This document shows positions 1 through 8,730 of a stretch of DNA of 64,000 nt, piece after piece. Below the pieces are notes generated by a model. The model did not search any database and had not been told where the DNA came from. It was given only the letters and a program-made list of their open reading frames with translations. The translations under genes and the position numbers were made by a program. Every line of letters starts with the position of its first letter. Positions within the stretch are counted from its first letter, which is position 1. The stretch lies in the NCBI GenBank assembly GCA_025062095.1, contig JANXAZ010000012.1, positions 1 to 64,000 on the forward strand, in the 5' to 3' direction. The stretch is from Geminicoccaceae bacterium. Its GTDB lineage: Bacteria; Pseudomonadota; Alphaproteobacteria; Geminicoccales; Geminicoccaceae.

Positions 1-1247
1 CTGTGGCGGGTGACGAGGCCGGCGGCCTCGCCGCTGCGCAACGTGCGCAAGCAGGCCAGAAGCGTCTGCGCCGTGACCGGCTTTTCGAGATAGGCGGCGA
101 AGCCGGCCGCCTCCGCCCGCCGCGCGTCGCCCCGGAAGCCGGCCGGAGCCGAGAGCACGAGCCGGATCCCCGAAAGCCTCGGATCGGAGGCGATGCGCCG
201 GGCCAGCTCTTCCGCTCCCGGATCGGCGAGTTGGGCGTCGAGGAGCGCGAAATCGAAAGGAGCGCCGCGATCGGCGGCTTCCGAGAGGAGCGCGAGCGCC
301 TCGCGGCCGTCGCGGGCGGTGCGCACGAGCATGCCCCACGAAGAGGCGAGCGCACAGGTAACCGAGCGCGTCCGCTCTACCGGATCGGCGATCAACAGCT
401 GCGCCCCGGCGAGCGCCGGGGCACGGGCGGACGCGCGCCGTGCCGGGCCGCGGGCGATCGCGAGCGGCAGCTCGACGGTGAAGGTCGTGCCTTCCCCCGG
501 CCGGCTCGTGCAGGCGATGCGGCCGCCCATCGCCTCGACGATCCGCCGGGCGAGCGCGAGCCCGAGCCCGCTGCCCCCGTACAGCCGACCGCTCCCCGCC
601 CCGACCTGGGTCCAGGGACGGAAGAGGCGAGCGAGCTCGTCGGCCGTCATGCCGATCCCGCTGTCGGCGACCTCGAGCCGCAGGAGCACGCCATGCGCCT
701 GCGGCTCGGCCGAGGCCGCGAGCGCGATGCGCCCTTGCATCGTGAACTTGAGAGCGTTGCCGAGCAAATTGAGGAGTACCTGGCGCAACCGCCCGGGATC
801 GAAGAGCAGGGTCTCGGGTACCGAGGGTGCGACCGCGAGCTCGAGCGCCAGCCCCTTGGCGGCGGCGCGCCCGCGCGAAAGCGCCAGCACCCGCTCGAGG
901 AAGGGGCGGATCGCCACGGGCTCGGGTGCGAGCTCGAGCCGGCCGGCGTCGATGCGCGAGAGATCGAGCAGGTCGTTGACGAGCGTCAGGAGCGCCTCGC
1001 CCGCCTCGATCACCGCCTCGACGCAGCGCGTCTGTTCGGCGTCGAGCGGCGTCTCGCGCAACAGCCGCGCCATGCCGAGCAGGCTGTTGAGGGGCTCGCG
1101 CATGTCGTGGCTCACCGCGGCGAGTGCGGCCGCGCGCGCTTCCGCCGCCGCCTGTGCGCGCCGCAGCGCCCGGCGCAGGCCGGCGCGCCTGCGCCAGCAC
1201 GCGCTCGCTCCTGCTCTCCGCGCGATCGCCCGGGGGCCCGCGTGCAT
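1..1247 (-). CDS. Hybrid sensor histidine kinase, partial (C-terminus beyond left edge)
   Basis: Two-component hybrid kinase reading leftward off the window; 415 residues are visible. After about 40 residues of Arg/Ala-rich helix comes the HisKA H-box SHDMREPLN (phospho-acceptor His about residue 47), then the HATPase_c N-box LLNLLGNALKFT, the G1 box DSGIGM and the G2 box GGSGLGLALARRI. A receiver domain follows (about residues 285-415) with the candidate phospho-Asp in LLDAQLADPG and the conserved Lys in YLEKP. A second receiver or HPt domain may lie outside the window. I chose the ATG at 1247 because GGAGG sits about 8 bases upstream. No transmembrane segment or PAS domain precedes the kinase core, so it looks cytosolic and its signal is unknown. 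It is transcribed in the same direction as the permease genes upstream but separated by 134 bp with a hairpin, so probably a separate unit. Confidence 0.88.
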   Translation of the reverse strand, partial: MHAGPRAIARRAGASACWRRRAGLRRALRRAQAAAEARAAALAAVSHDMREPLNSLLGMARLLRETPLDAEQTRCVEAVIEAGEALLTLVNDLLDLSRIDAGRLELAPEPVAIRPFLERVLALSRGRAAAKGLALELAVAPSVPETLLFDPGRLRQVLLNLLGNALKFTMQGRIALAASAEPQAHGVLLRLEVADSGIGMTADELARLFRPWTQVGAGSGRLYGGSGLGLALARRIVEAMGGRIACTSRPGEGTTFTVELPLAIARGPARRASARAPALAGAQLLIADPVERTRSVTCALASSWGMLVRTARDGREALALLSEAADRGAPFDFALLDAQLADPGAEELARRIASDPRLSGIRLVLSAPAGFRGDARRAEAAGFAAYLEKPVTAQTLLACLRTLRSGEAAGLVTRH

Positions 1248-1336
1248 CTCCGCGCCTCCGCCGTCCGGGCCTCGGTCGCCCGTCAGAGGTGAAAGTGATG
1301 CGGTCGACCCCGGAAATCAACCTCTACGCGAAACCG

Positions 1337-1356
1337 CCGCCGCGGTTCCGCGGCGG
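1337..1356. terminator. GC hairpin between permease operon and kinase gene
   Basis: A perfect inverted repeat, CCGCCGCG-GTTC-CGCGGCGG, lies between the stop of the MalG-type permease gene (1382) and the kinase start (1247). No T-run follows on the minus strand, so it is not a textbook intrinsic terminator. It could end the permease transcript, or be a chance palindrome in very GC-rich DNA. Confidence 0.3.
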
Positions 1357-1381
1357 GATCGCTCCGCGGCGGCGAGGGGCC

Positions 1382-2284
1382 TCATTCTTTGATCGCGCCG
1401 GTGAGGCTCGAGACGTAGTATTCGACGAAGAACGAATAGAACAGTGCTACGGGAATCGAGCCCAGGAGCGCTCCGGCCATGAGCGATCCCCAATGGTACA
1501 CGTCGCCTTCGACCAGTTGCGTGAGCACACCGACCGGCACCGTCTTCTTCTCGGCCGACTGGATGAAGGCGAGAGCGTAGATGAACTCGTTCCAAGAGAG
1601 CGTGAAGGCGAAGATACCGGCGGAGATCAGGCCGGGAACGGCGAGAGGCAGCGTGATCTTCCACAAAATCTGAAGCCGCGTCGCGCCGTCGATGAGTGCG
1701 CACTCCTCGAGCTCGTAAGGGATCGACTTGAAATATCCGATCAAGAGCCAGGTACAGAACGGGACGAGGAAGGTGGGGTAGGTGAGGATGAGCGCGAGCG
1801 GGCTGTCGAACAGTCCGAGCTGGTAGACCATGGTCGCGAGCGGGATGAAGAGGATCGAAGGCGGCACGAGATAGGCGAGATAGATCGCCAGCCCCACCCA
1901 CTGCGAGCCCTTGAAGCGCAACCGTTGGATGGCGTAGGCGGCGAGAACGCTCGCGAAGAGCGAGAGGAAAGTGGAGACGACCGCCACCGTCATGGTGGTC
2001 GTGAGCCAGCTCGGATAATCGGTCTCGAACAGGAGCTTCCTGATGTTCGCGAGCGTGGGCGAACTCACCCAGAAGGGATTGAAGTTCTCGTAGTCGTAGA
2101 GCTCCTCGTTGGATTTGAAGGTCGTCACCGTCATCCAATAGAATGGGAAAAGGAGGACGACGACGAAGCAGGCCAGGGGCAGATAGATCGTCACCACGCG
2201 CCGCGGCACGCTCGTCCATTCGATCACCCCGGACCGCTCGGCGAAGCGCGCGGGTCCGGGCGCGGTCGCCGCCGCCTCACTCAT
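1382..2284 (-). CDS. Carbohydrate ABC transporter permease (MalG type)
   Basis: Inner-membrane permease subunit of a binding-protein-dependent ABC importer of the sugar (CUT1/MalG) type, 300 residues, about the usual length. Six hydrophobic segments are visible. The cytoplasmic EAA loop that contacts the ATPase is ECALIDGATRLQILWKITLP near residue 195-215. The start overlaps the end of the upstream MalF-type permease gene by 8 bp, so the two are co-translated and should form the heterodimeric channel. No solute-binding protein or ATPase gene accompanies the pair within the window, so the substrate cannot be assigned; a sugar or polyol is the family default. The ATPase may be supplied by a shared subunit encoded elsewhere. 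Confidence 0.92.
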   Translation of the reverse strand: MSEAAATAPGPARFAERSGVIEWTSVPRRVVTIYLPLACFVVVLLFPFYWMTVTTFKSNEELYDYENFNPFWVSSPTLANIRKLLFETDYPSWLTTTMTVAVVSTFLSLFASVLAAYAIQRLRFKGSQWVGLAIYLAYLVPPSILFIPLATMVYQLGLFDSPLALILTYPTFLVPFCTWLLIGYFKSIPYELEECALIDGATRLQILWKITLPLAVPGLISAGIFAFTLSWNEFIYALAFIQSAEKKTVPVGVLTQLVEGDVYHWGSLMAGALLGSIPVALFYSFFVEYYVSSLTGAIKE

Positions 2285-3230
2285 CCTTGCCTCCCTGCTG
2301 CCATTTCCGGCGCGCCAGCGCGAAGTAGCTGAACACCGTGGCGAACACCAGGAACGGGATCATCGACACGGCGATCGCCGCCCCTTCTCCGAGCTGGCCT
2401 CCCGGGATCGCCCGCTGGAAGGCGAGGGTGGCCATGAGATGGGTCGAGTTCGCCGGACCGCCGCGGGTGATCGCGTAGACGAGCTGGAAATCGGTGAAGG
2501 TGAAGATCACCGAGAAGGTCAACACCACCGCCAGGATCGGCATGAGCATCGGCAGCGTGATGTGCCAGAAACGCTGCCAGGAGCTGGCCCCGTCGATCAT
2601 CGCCGCCTCGTAGAGCGAAGGCGAGATCGTCTGCAGCCCGGCGAGGAGGCAGATCGCGACGAAGGGAATGCCGCGCCAGATGTTGGCGGCGATGAGCGAC
2701 CAGCGGGCGTTCCAGGTATCACCCAAGAAATCGATATAGGTGTCGCGCCAGCCGAGCACGTCGACCAACACATAAGATATGATCGAAAATTGCGCATCGT
2801 AGATCCACCAGAAGGCGATCGCCGACAACACCGTCGGGACGATCCAGGGCACGAGAACGATCGCGCGCAAGAAGGACTTGAACGGCAGGTGGTGGTTGAG
2901 CAACAGCGCCAGCCACAATCCGAGCACGAATTTCCCGATCGTGGCCACGAAGGTGTAGAAGAACGTCCACCACACAGCCGTGAGATAGGTATCGTCGTAC
3001 AGAAGCGAAACATAGTTCTCGAGCCCGACCCATTCGCCGGGGCGGCCGATGCGCGTATCGGTGAAGCCCAGCCAGATCCCCAGCCCCAGAGGATAGGTGA
3101 GAAAGATCAACAACAGCGACGCGGCCGGCAGCATACAGACGAAGACGAGGAACGGCTTCCAGTCGAACAGGCGGACGATCCAGCTCCGCTCGATCGGCGG
3201 AAGAGCCACCCGTTCCGTTCGCGCAGCCAC
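2277..3230 (-). CDS. Carbohydrate ABC transporter permease (MalF/UgpA type)
   Basis: First permease of the orphan pair, 317 residues. After an N-terminal cytoplasmic stretch there are six membrane segments and the EAA loop YEAAMIDGASSWQRFWHITL near residue 205-225, the ATPase-docking site. The partner MalG-type gene starts 8 bp inside its 3' end. It is the first gene of the transcript, with a 410 bp GC-rich gap upstream toward the divergent rtcA fusion gene. In most sugar ABC operons the periplasmic binding-protein gene precedes the permeases; here it is absent. Family assignment is firm; substrate is unknown. Confidence 0.92.
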   Translation of the reverse strand: MAARTERVALPPIERSWIVRLFDWKPFLVFVCMLPAASLLLIFLTYPLGLGIWLGFTDTRIGRPGEWVGLENYVSLLYDDTYLTAVWWTFFYTFVATIGKFVLGLWLALLLNHHLPFKSFLRAIVLVPWIVPTVLSAIAFWWIYDAQFSIISYVLVDVLGWRDTYIDFLGDTWNARWSLIAANIWRGIPFVAICLLAGLQTISPSLYEAAMIDGASSWQRFWHITLPMLMPILAVVLTFSVIFTFTDFQLVYAITRGGPANSTHLMATLAFQRAIPGGQLGEGAAIAVSMIPFLVFATVFSYFALARRKWQQGGKDE

Positions 3231-3640
3231 CGTGCCCCTCCCTCGCGCCGCTTCCGCTCCGAACTAGCGCAGCCCGACCCCGGCGGGTAGCCCGCCGCGC
3301 GCCTGCGGTCGAGAGGCAGCGCGATTTCCGATCCCGTCGATTTCGCAAGGCCCGCGCGCGGGCGCACCATCCCCCTCGCGCGCCCTCGCCGCGGCGCTCC
3401 TCCTCCGCGCTCTCCTTCTGCGCTCCGGGCCGCGGCGCGCGCGGGTGAAGCCCGCGCGGCAGCGCTCTCCCACCGGAGCGAAAAGGAACTCCGCGCGCTC
3501 CGCGGCGTGTCGCGCGCCGCGGGCTCTCCCCGGTTCTTCCGAGTGTTCGCGCCGAGCCGCGCGGCTGCCGTCCCCTCGCTCCTTTCGCCGAGCGGGCCGG
3601 CCGTGGCAGGATGAGCGGTGCAGCGCGAGGGGCGGAAGCC
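3231..3640. other. Divergent intergenic region, no gene seen
   Basis: This 410 bp gap separates the leftward permease pair from the rightward RtcA-THUMP gene and must hold both promoters. I see no convincing reading frame and no clear -35/-10 pair. It contains one perfect 14-nt palindrome, GCCCGCGCGCGGGC, at 3350-3363, unremarkable at this GC content. Just before the RtcA start is the purine-rich stretch GAGGGGCGGAAG, a plausible ribosome-binding site for the ATG at 3641. Confidence 0.5.
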
Positions 3641-5386
3641 ATGACCGAGGAGGCGATGCGGATCGACGGCTCGATCGGCGAGGGCGGCGGGCAGATCCTG
3701 CGCACCGCGCTCGCCGTCGCCGCGCTCACCGGGCGCCCGCTCGAGATCGTCAAGATCCGCGAGAAGCGGCCGATCCCCGGCCTCGCCGCCCAGCACCTCA
3801 CGGCCGTGCGGGCGCTCGCGGCCCTGTGCGACGCCCGCCTCGAAGGCGCCGAGCTCGGCTCGCGCGAGCTCCGCTTCGCCCCGAGCGGACCGGTGCGCGC
3901 CGGAAGCTACGCGATCGACGTGGGGGCGGCGCGCGCGGGCGGAAGCGCCGGTGCGGTGAGCCTGGTGCTCCAGGCGGTGGCCGTGCCCTTGGCCCTCGCC
4001 CGCGGCCCTTCCGAGCTCCGCCTCACGGGCGGAACGCACGTCCCCTGGAGCCCGCCTTTCGACTACCTGGCCGAAGTGTGGGCCCCGATGCTCGCCCGGC
4101 TCGGTCTCGCGATCGGCCTCGAGCTCGAGGTCTCGGGCTGGTTCCCGGTCGGCAAGGGTTGCGTGCGGGCGCGCATCGAGGGGCGCGGGGGTCGCCCGCT
4201 CGAACCGCTCGAGGCCTCGCTGCGACCGGCGCTCCTGCGCATCGAGGGGCGTGCGCTCGCCGCCAATCTCCCGGCCGAGATCCCCCAGAGGATCAGCGAT
4301 CGCGCGCGCAAGCTCCTCGAGCCGCTCGGCGTGCCGCTCGTCATCCGTCCCGAGCGGGTGCGGGCCGCCTCGCCCGGGGCCGCCTTGTGCCTGGTCGCCC
4401 ATCACGACGGATGGCGCGCGGGCTTCGACTCCCTGGGCGCACCGGGCAAGGCTTCCGAGGTCGTGGCCGAAGAGGCGGCGCAGGCGCTTCTCGCCTTCGA
4501 GCGGGGCTCGGCCGTCGTCGATCGCCATCTGGCCGACCAGTTGCTCCTGCCCCTCGCCTTCGCTTCGGGGCCCTCGACCTTCTCGGCCGAAGCCGTCACC
4601 GGCCATCTCGAGACCTGTGCGTGGCTTCTGGACGCGCTCGGTGTCGCGCGCATCGCTCTCGAACGCCGGGAGGACGGAAGTGCGCTCGTGCGGGTCGAGC
4701 CCGCCGGGGTTCCCGTCCCGCTCGCCGAGCCGCGCGCCGAGCCGCTCTCCCTCCCCCCTTCCGAGCCCGCAGCGGCGGAGGAGGAACGCGCGCGGGCGCG
4801 CAGGCCGAGCGGGGAGCGTTTCCGCGCGCCCGGCCGGATGCCCGAAACCGTCCCCTGGAACCTCGTCGCCACGGTCCACGCCGAAGGCTGGCGCGAGGCT
4901 CTCGGCATCCTGGGGCGCTACGGGAAGGTCCACAAAACGCCTTATTACAACGTGCTCGTGATGGCGGTCGACGATCCCCGCGCCGTGGCCGAAGACCTCG
5001 CCGCGCGCATCGCGGCCGAACCCGGCATCCTCAACTTCCTCTCGCGCCTCGTTCCGCTCGAAGACGCATTCGAGCTCGGTCCCTTGGAAGGTGCCGCGGA
5101 TCGATTGTTCGCCGCTCTGGCACCGATGGTCCCGCGTCTGGCCGGAAGAAGCTTTCACGTCCGTGTGCACAAGCGCGGCCCCGGCAAGGCGCTTTCCGGG
5201 CACGAGCTCGAACGGCGGCTCGACGAGCGGCTCTTGGCGGAGCTCGAGGCGCGCGGCACGCCGGGTCGGATCGCCTTCGACGACGTCGACGTCGTCCTGG
5301 TGGTCGAAATCGTCGACGAGCGCGCCGGTGTCGCCGCCTTCGACCGCGGGGAGCGCGAGCGCTTTCCCTTCCTGCGCCTCGACTGA
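3641..5386 (+). CDS. rtcA: RNA 3'-terminal phosphate cyclase (RtcA) fused to a C-terminal THUMP-type domain
   Basis: A 581-residue protein, against about 340 for ordinary RtcA. Residues about 1-345 are a complete cyclase, which converts RNA 3'-phosphates to 2',3'-cyclic phosphates through a histidine-AMP intermediate. Visible motifs are DGSIGEGGGQILRTALA at the start, EKRPIPGLAAQHL, the glycine-rich GGTHVPWSPPFDYL, and the catalytic histidine in DRHLADQLLLPLA (about residue 296). A Pro/Ala/Glu/Arg-rich linker (about 350-400) leads to a 180-residue module (about 400-581) resembling archaeal/eukaryotic Tan1-THUMPD1 proteins: an N-terminal alpha/beta part (WNLVATVHAEGWREALGILG) and a THUMP-like core, FHVRVHKRGPGKALSGHELE through DVVLVVEIVDERAGV. 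THUMP domains bind tRNA acceptor ends. The ATG at 3611 is also in frame but lacks a spaced ribosome-binding site; 3641 has one. No rtcB or rtcR lies nearby. The cyclase call is firm; the THUMP call rests on motif resemblance. Confidence 0.9.
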   Translation: MTEEAMRIDGSIGEGGGQILRTALAVAALTGRPLEIVKIREKRPIPGLAAQHLTAVRALAALCDARLEGAELGSRELRFAPSGPVRAGSYAIDVGAARAGGSAGAVSLVLQAVAVPLALARGPSELRLTGGTHVPWSPPFDYLAEVWAPMLARLGLAIGLELEVSGWFPVGKGCVRARIEGRGGRPLEPLEASLRPALLRIEGRALAANLPAEIPQRISDRARKLLEPLGVPLVIRPERVRAASPGAALCLVAHHDGWRAGFDSLGAPGKASEVVAEEAAQALLAFERGSAVVDRHLADQLLLPLAFASGPSTFSAEAVTGHLETCAWLLDALGVARIALERREDGSALVRVEPAGVPVPLAEPRAEPLSLPPSEPAAAEEERARARRPSGERFRAPGRMPETVPWNLVATVHAEGWREALGILGRYGKVHKTPYYNVLVMAVDDPRAVAEDLAARIAAEPGILNFLSRLVPLEDAFELGPLEGAADRLFAALAPMVPRLAGRSFHVRVHKRGPGKALSGHELERRLDERLLAELEARGTPGRIAFDDVDVVLVVEIVDERAGVAAFDRGERERFPFLRLD

Positions 5387-5512
5387 GGCTCCGGACCACG
5401 GACGAAAAAGCGTTCGGCCCGCGCACACGCGCCCGGCAGTCCGAGCCAACGAGCGCTAGGCGAGGAAGAGGTCGGTGCGCGGCGCGCGCGGCCGAGCGGC
5501 TGTCCAGCGCGC

Positions 5513-6367
5513 TCAGCCCAGAGCCACGGTTCCGAGCATGGCGAGCTCGCCCCTCGGACCGGCGACCCAGAGCCGAACCGTGCCGTTCGCGGTTTCCGGA
5601 TCGCCGTGCACAGTGAGCTCCTCGTCCGCGAAGAGCGGCGCGGTGGCGCGGAAATCGAAGCGGCGGACGAAAGCCTCCGGGCGCTCGCGGCGCAAAAGGT
5701 CGAGCATGAGGGTGGCGAGGAGCGGTCCGTGCACGATGAGTCCGCGATAGCCCTCGACCCGGGTCGCATAAGGATGGTCGTAGTGGATGCGATGGCCGTT
5801 GTAGGTGAGGGCGCTGTAGCGGAAGAGCAGCACCGGGTCGGGGCGCCAGCGGCGCTGCCAGGGCCCGGGCGTCGGAGCGAGCGGGGGCTCGAAAGCCTCC
5901 TCGGGGCGCGGGGGCTCGCGATAAACGATGTCCTGCTCTTCGACGAGCACGGGCCGCCCCGCGGCGAAGAAGCGGTGCTCCACGGTGACGAACACGAGCG
6001 GCCCGCTGCGGCCGTGCTTGAGGTCGACCGCGCGCACGGTCGAGACCCGCTCGAGCTCCTCCCCGATCCGGAGCGAGCGTTCCCAATGCAGCCGACCGCC
6101 CGCCCACATCCGCCGCGGCAAGGGCACGGGCGGCAGGAAATCGCCCCGGCGCGGATGGCCGTCGGGTCCGGTACGGGCCGCCGCGACCACGGGCAGGAAG
6201 TAGAGATGGTGCCAAAAGGGGGGCAGAGGATCGCCGGGCCCGGGCGGATCCTCCCGATCCAGAGCGGCGGTCAGGGCGGCCGCCGGCCAGGGGCGGAGCA
6301 CATCGCTTCGGCGCTCCTCGCGCCCCACCCAGCTCCGCAGATGCTCGAGAGGGATCGGTTCGCTCAC
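5513..6367 (-). CDS. MaoC/HTD2-like hydratase (mesaconyl-C4-CoA hydratase family)
   Basis: Double hot-dog hydratase of 284 residues, in the family containing mesaconyl-C4-CoA/3-methylfumaryl-CoA hydratase and the mitochondrial HTD2 dehydratase. The N-terminal half is the FAS1-like dehydratase part; the C-terminal half carries RYSALTYNGHRIHYDHPYA followed by VEGYRGLIVHGPL, the hydratase signature with its catalytic His/Asp region. The start is a GTG at 6367 that overlaps the metZ stop as GTGA, so it is translationally coupled to metZ. Likely substrate is an enoyl- or beta-hydroxyacyl-CoA, but no CoA-ligase, transferase or lyase is adjacent and the metabolic partner is not clear. The methionine-gene context gives no functional clue. 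Confidence 0.85.
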   Translation of the reverse strand: MSEPIPLEHLRSWVGREERRSDVLRPWPAAALTAALDREDPPGPGDPLPPFWHHLYFLPVVAAARTGPDGHPRRGDFLPPVPLPRRMWAGGRLHWERSLRIGEELERVSTVRAVDLKHGRSGPLVFVTVEHRFFAAGRPVLVEEQDIVYREPPRPEEAFEPPLAPTPGPWQRRWRPDPVLLFRYSALTYNGHRIHYDHPYATRVEGYRGLIVHGPLLATLMLDLLRRERPEAFVRRFDFRATAPLFADEELTVHGDPETANGTVRLWVAGPRGELAMLGTVALG

Positions 6368-7539
6368 GGCCGCAGCGCCCGATCGAGATCGGCCACGAGA
6401 TCCTCCGCGTCTTCGAGACCGACCGAGATCCGGAGGAGGTCTTCCGTGATCCCGAACCGGGCGCGCATCGCCTCCGGCACTTTCGCGTGCGTCGTGGTCG
6501 CGGGATGCGTGGCGAGCGAGCGCACGTCGCCCAGGTTGTTCGAGATCTTGATGAGCCGCAACCGGTCGAGAACGGCGAAGGCGCGTTCGCGGCCTCCGCC
6601 CACCCGGATCGCGATCATCGTTCCGGGACCCAGCATCTGCCGCTCGGCGAGATCGGCCTGCGGGTGCGACGGCAGGCCCGGATAGCGCACCTCGACCACC
6701 GCCGGATGACCCTCGAGCCAGCTCGCGAGCGCGCGCGCCGTCTTCTGTTGGGCCTCGATCCGGATGCTCAGCGTCTCGAGCCCTTTGAGGAGGACCCAGG
6801 CGTTGAAGGGCGAAAGCGCGGGCCCGGTGTTGCGCAAGTACGGGCGCAGCGTCTCGCCGATGAAACGCGCCGAGCCGGCGATCAGGCCCCCGAGACAGCG
6901 GCCCTGACCGTCGATCAACTTGGTCGCCGAATAGACGGAGAGGTCGGCGCCGAGCGCGAGCGGACGCTGCAGGAACGGCGTGGCGAAGGCGTTGTCGACG
7001 ACGAGTGCGGCGCCCGCGGCCTTCGCGAGCCGCGCGACGCGCTCGACGTCGACGAGCTCGAGGGTGGGATTGGCCGGCGTCTCGACGAGCACGACCGCCG
7101 CCGGCCGAGAGAGCGCCCGCTCCCAAGCTTCGCCGTCCGAGGCCGGTACGAGCTCGCTTTCCACTCCGAAGCGCGGCAGGAGATCGGTGAGGATCCACTG
7201 GCAGGCCCCGAACAGCGGCGCGGAAGCGACGACCCGCGCACCGGCCCGCAATTGGCAGAAGAGGGCGGCGTGCACCGCAGCCATGCCGGTGGCCACCGCC
7301 GCGCAGTCCTCCGCCCCTTCGAGCAGGGCGAAGCGCTCCTCGAGCATGCGCACGGTGGGATTGGCGATGCGGCTGTACTGATAACCGGGAGCCCGCTCGG
7401 CGACGCGGTCTTCGGCTTCTCGGGCGCTCGCGTAGACGAAGCCGGAGGTGAGGAAGATCGCTTCCGACGTCTCGCCGAAGGCGGAACGCGCCGCTCCCCC
7501 GTGCACGAGGCGGGTGCGCAGCCCCCAGCTCCGGCTCAT
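6364..7539 (-). CDS. metZ: O-succinylhomoserine sulfhydrylase
   Basis: PLP-dependent enzyme of the Cys/Met metabolism family, 391 residues, making homocysteine from O-succinylhomoserine and sulfide in methionine synthesis. Visible features are YQYSRIANPTVRMLEERFALLEG (substrate/phosphate region; split here only by reading), the PLP-binding Lys in SVYSATKLIDGQGR, and SNNLGDVRSLATHPATTTH near the C-terminus. The MetZ-type GQGRCLGG after the lysine favours sulfhydrylase over cystathionine gamma-synthase. The ATG at 7539 is preceded by GGAGGGAGA at good spacing; an upstream in-frame start lies in low-quality Arg-rich sequence and was rejected. The following hydratase gene is coupled by GTGA. I searched the 135 bp leader for an alphaproteobacterial SAM-II riboswitch and saw none. 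Confidence 0.93.
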   Translation of the reverse strand: MSRSWGLRTRLVHGGAARSAFGETSEAIFLTSGFVYASAREAEDRVAERAPGYQYSRIANPTVRMLEERFALLEGAEDCAAVATGMAAVHAALFCQLRAGARVVASAPLFGACQWILTDLLPRFGVESELVPASDGEAWERALSRPAAVVLVETPANPTLELVDVERVARLAKAAGAALVVDNAFATPFLQRPLALGADLSVYSATKLIDGQGRCLGGLIAGSARFIGETLRPYLRNTGPALSPFNAWVLLKGLETLSIRIEAQQKTARALASWLEGHPAVVEVRYPGLPSHPQADLAERQMLGPGTMIAIRVGGGRERAFAVLDRLRLIKISNNLGDVRSLATHPATTTHAKVPEAMRARFGITEDLLRISVGLEDAEDLVADLDRALRP

Positions 7540-7674
7540 CGTTCTCCCTCCGCGACCCCCGACGGCCGGGCGGGGCTCGGTGTTCCGCCCCGACCGAGCC
7601 TGTTCGCCCCGGCCCGCGCGCCGGCCGTCCCGGACCGCCACACCGGCCCCGCTTGCGCCCTCCGATCTCGGCTG

Positions 7675-8724
7675 TCAACCGGCCCGCGCCTCGAGGTCGA
7701 GGCCGATCGCCTGGTCGAGCCTGTCCAGCCGATCGCGGTCCAACAGCCGCTCGAGCCCGTCGAGGATCCGGCGCAAGAGCCCCGGTCCCTCGTAGACGAG
7801 ACCGGTGTAGAGCTGCACCGCGCAGGCGCCGGCGCGGATCTTGGCGTACGCCCGCTCGGGCGAATCGATCCCTCCCACGCCCACGAGCGCGAGCCGCCCC
7901 CGCGCCCGACGGGCGATCCGACGCAAGAGCTCGGTGGACGGCGCGAAGAGCGGATCGCCGCTCAAGCCGCCGGGCTCCTCGCGCCAGGGCGAACGCAGAG
8001 ACGGTGGACGGGCGATCGTCGTGTTGGCGACGACGAGCCCGTCGATCCCGGCGTCGAGAGCGAGGGTCACGATCGCCTCCTCCCCGGCGGGATCGAGATC
8101 GGGAGCGATCTTGAGGAAAAGAGGCGGTCGCCGGCCGGTTTCGCGTTCGCCCAGCCGCCGCACGAGGGCGGACAAGAGCGGAGCGAGCCGCTCCGGTCGC
8201 TGCCAGTCGCGCAGCCCCGGCGTGTTCGGCGAGGAAACGTTGACCACGAGATAATCGACGAGCGGCCCCAGGCGCTCGATCCCGGTCAGATAATCGGAGA
8301 TCGGATCGGGGCTGTCGCGGTTGACGCCGATGTTCGCGCCCACGACTCCGGCCGCGCGGTCGCGGCGGGCCAGCCGCGCCGCCACCGCCTCGATGCCGTC
8401 GTTGTTGAAGCCCATGCGGTTGACGAGGGCGCGGTCCTCGACCAGCCGGAACAGGCGCGGGGGCGGGTTGCCGGGCTGGGGGCGCGGGGTGACGGTGCCG
8501 ACCTCGACGAAGGCGAAGCCGAAGTTGAGAAGGCCCCGGAACGCCACGGCGTTCTTGTCGAAGCCGGCGGCGAGGCCCACGGGATGGGGAAGCGGGAGCC
8601 CGGCCAAGGCCGTGGCGAGCCTGGGACGCGGGCGCCGGGGCAGCGGCGGGATCGCGCGAGCGCACCAAAGGGCCAGTCCGTGCGCCGTCTCCGGCGGCAG
8701 ACGGTGCGCGAGCGCCGCGAACAC
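7675..8724 (-). CDS. pyrD: Dihydroorotate dehydrogenase (quinone), class 2
   Basis: Flavoprotein of de novo pyrimidine synthesis oxidising dihydroorotate with quinone at the inner membrane face, 349 residues. Class 2 is indicated by the short N-terminal helix pair (FAALAHRLPPETAHGLALW) that forms the quinone tunnel. Core motifs: PVGLAAGFDKNA, GFAFVEVGTVTPRPQPGNP, NRMGFNNDG, NVSSPNTPGLR with the catalytic Ser region, and GLVVANTT plus VGVGGIDS in the FMN-phosphate region. It follows cysQ with a 6 bp gap in the same direction, an arrangement suggesting co-transcription. Confidence 0.95.
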   Translation of the reverse strand: MFAALAHRLPPETAHGLALWCARAIPPLPRRPRPRLATALAGLPLPHPVGLAAGFDKNAVAFRGLLNFGFAFVEVGTVTPRPQPGNPPPRLFRLVEDRALVNRMGFNNDGIEAVAARLARRDRAAGVVGANIGVNRDSPDPISDYLTGIERLGPLVDYLVVNVSSPNTPGLRDWQRPERLAPLLSALVRRLGERETGRRPPLFLKIAPDLDPAGEEAIVTLALDAGIDGLVVANTTIARPPSLRSPWREEPGGLSGDPLFAPSTELLRRIARRARGRLALVGVGGIDSPERAYAKIRAGACAVQLYTGLVYEGPGLLRRILDGLERLLDRDRLDRLDQAIGLDLEARAG

Positions 8725-8730
8725 CGCCGC

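Noticed and set aside
3-1292. A 429-codon rightward frame at the left edge
   Set aside because: It is the complement of the histidine kinase, whose H-box, N-box, G-boxes and receiver motifs are clear on the minus strand.
7540-7674. SAM-II riboswitch in the metZ leader
   Set aside because: Alphaproteobacterial metZ genes often have one, but no matching pseudoknot pattern or conserved core was seen in these 135 bp.
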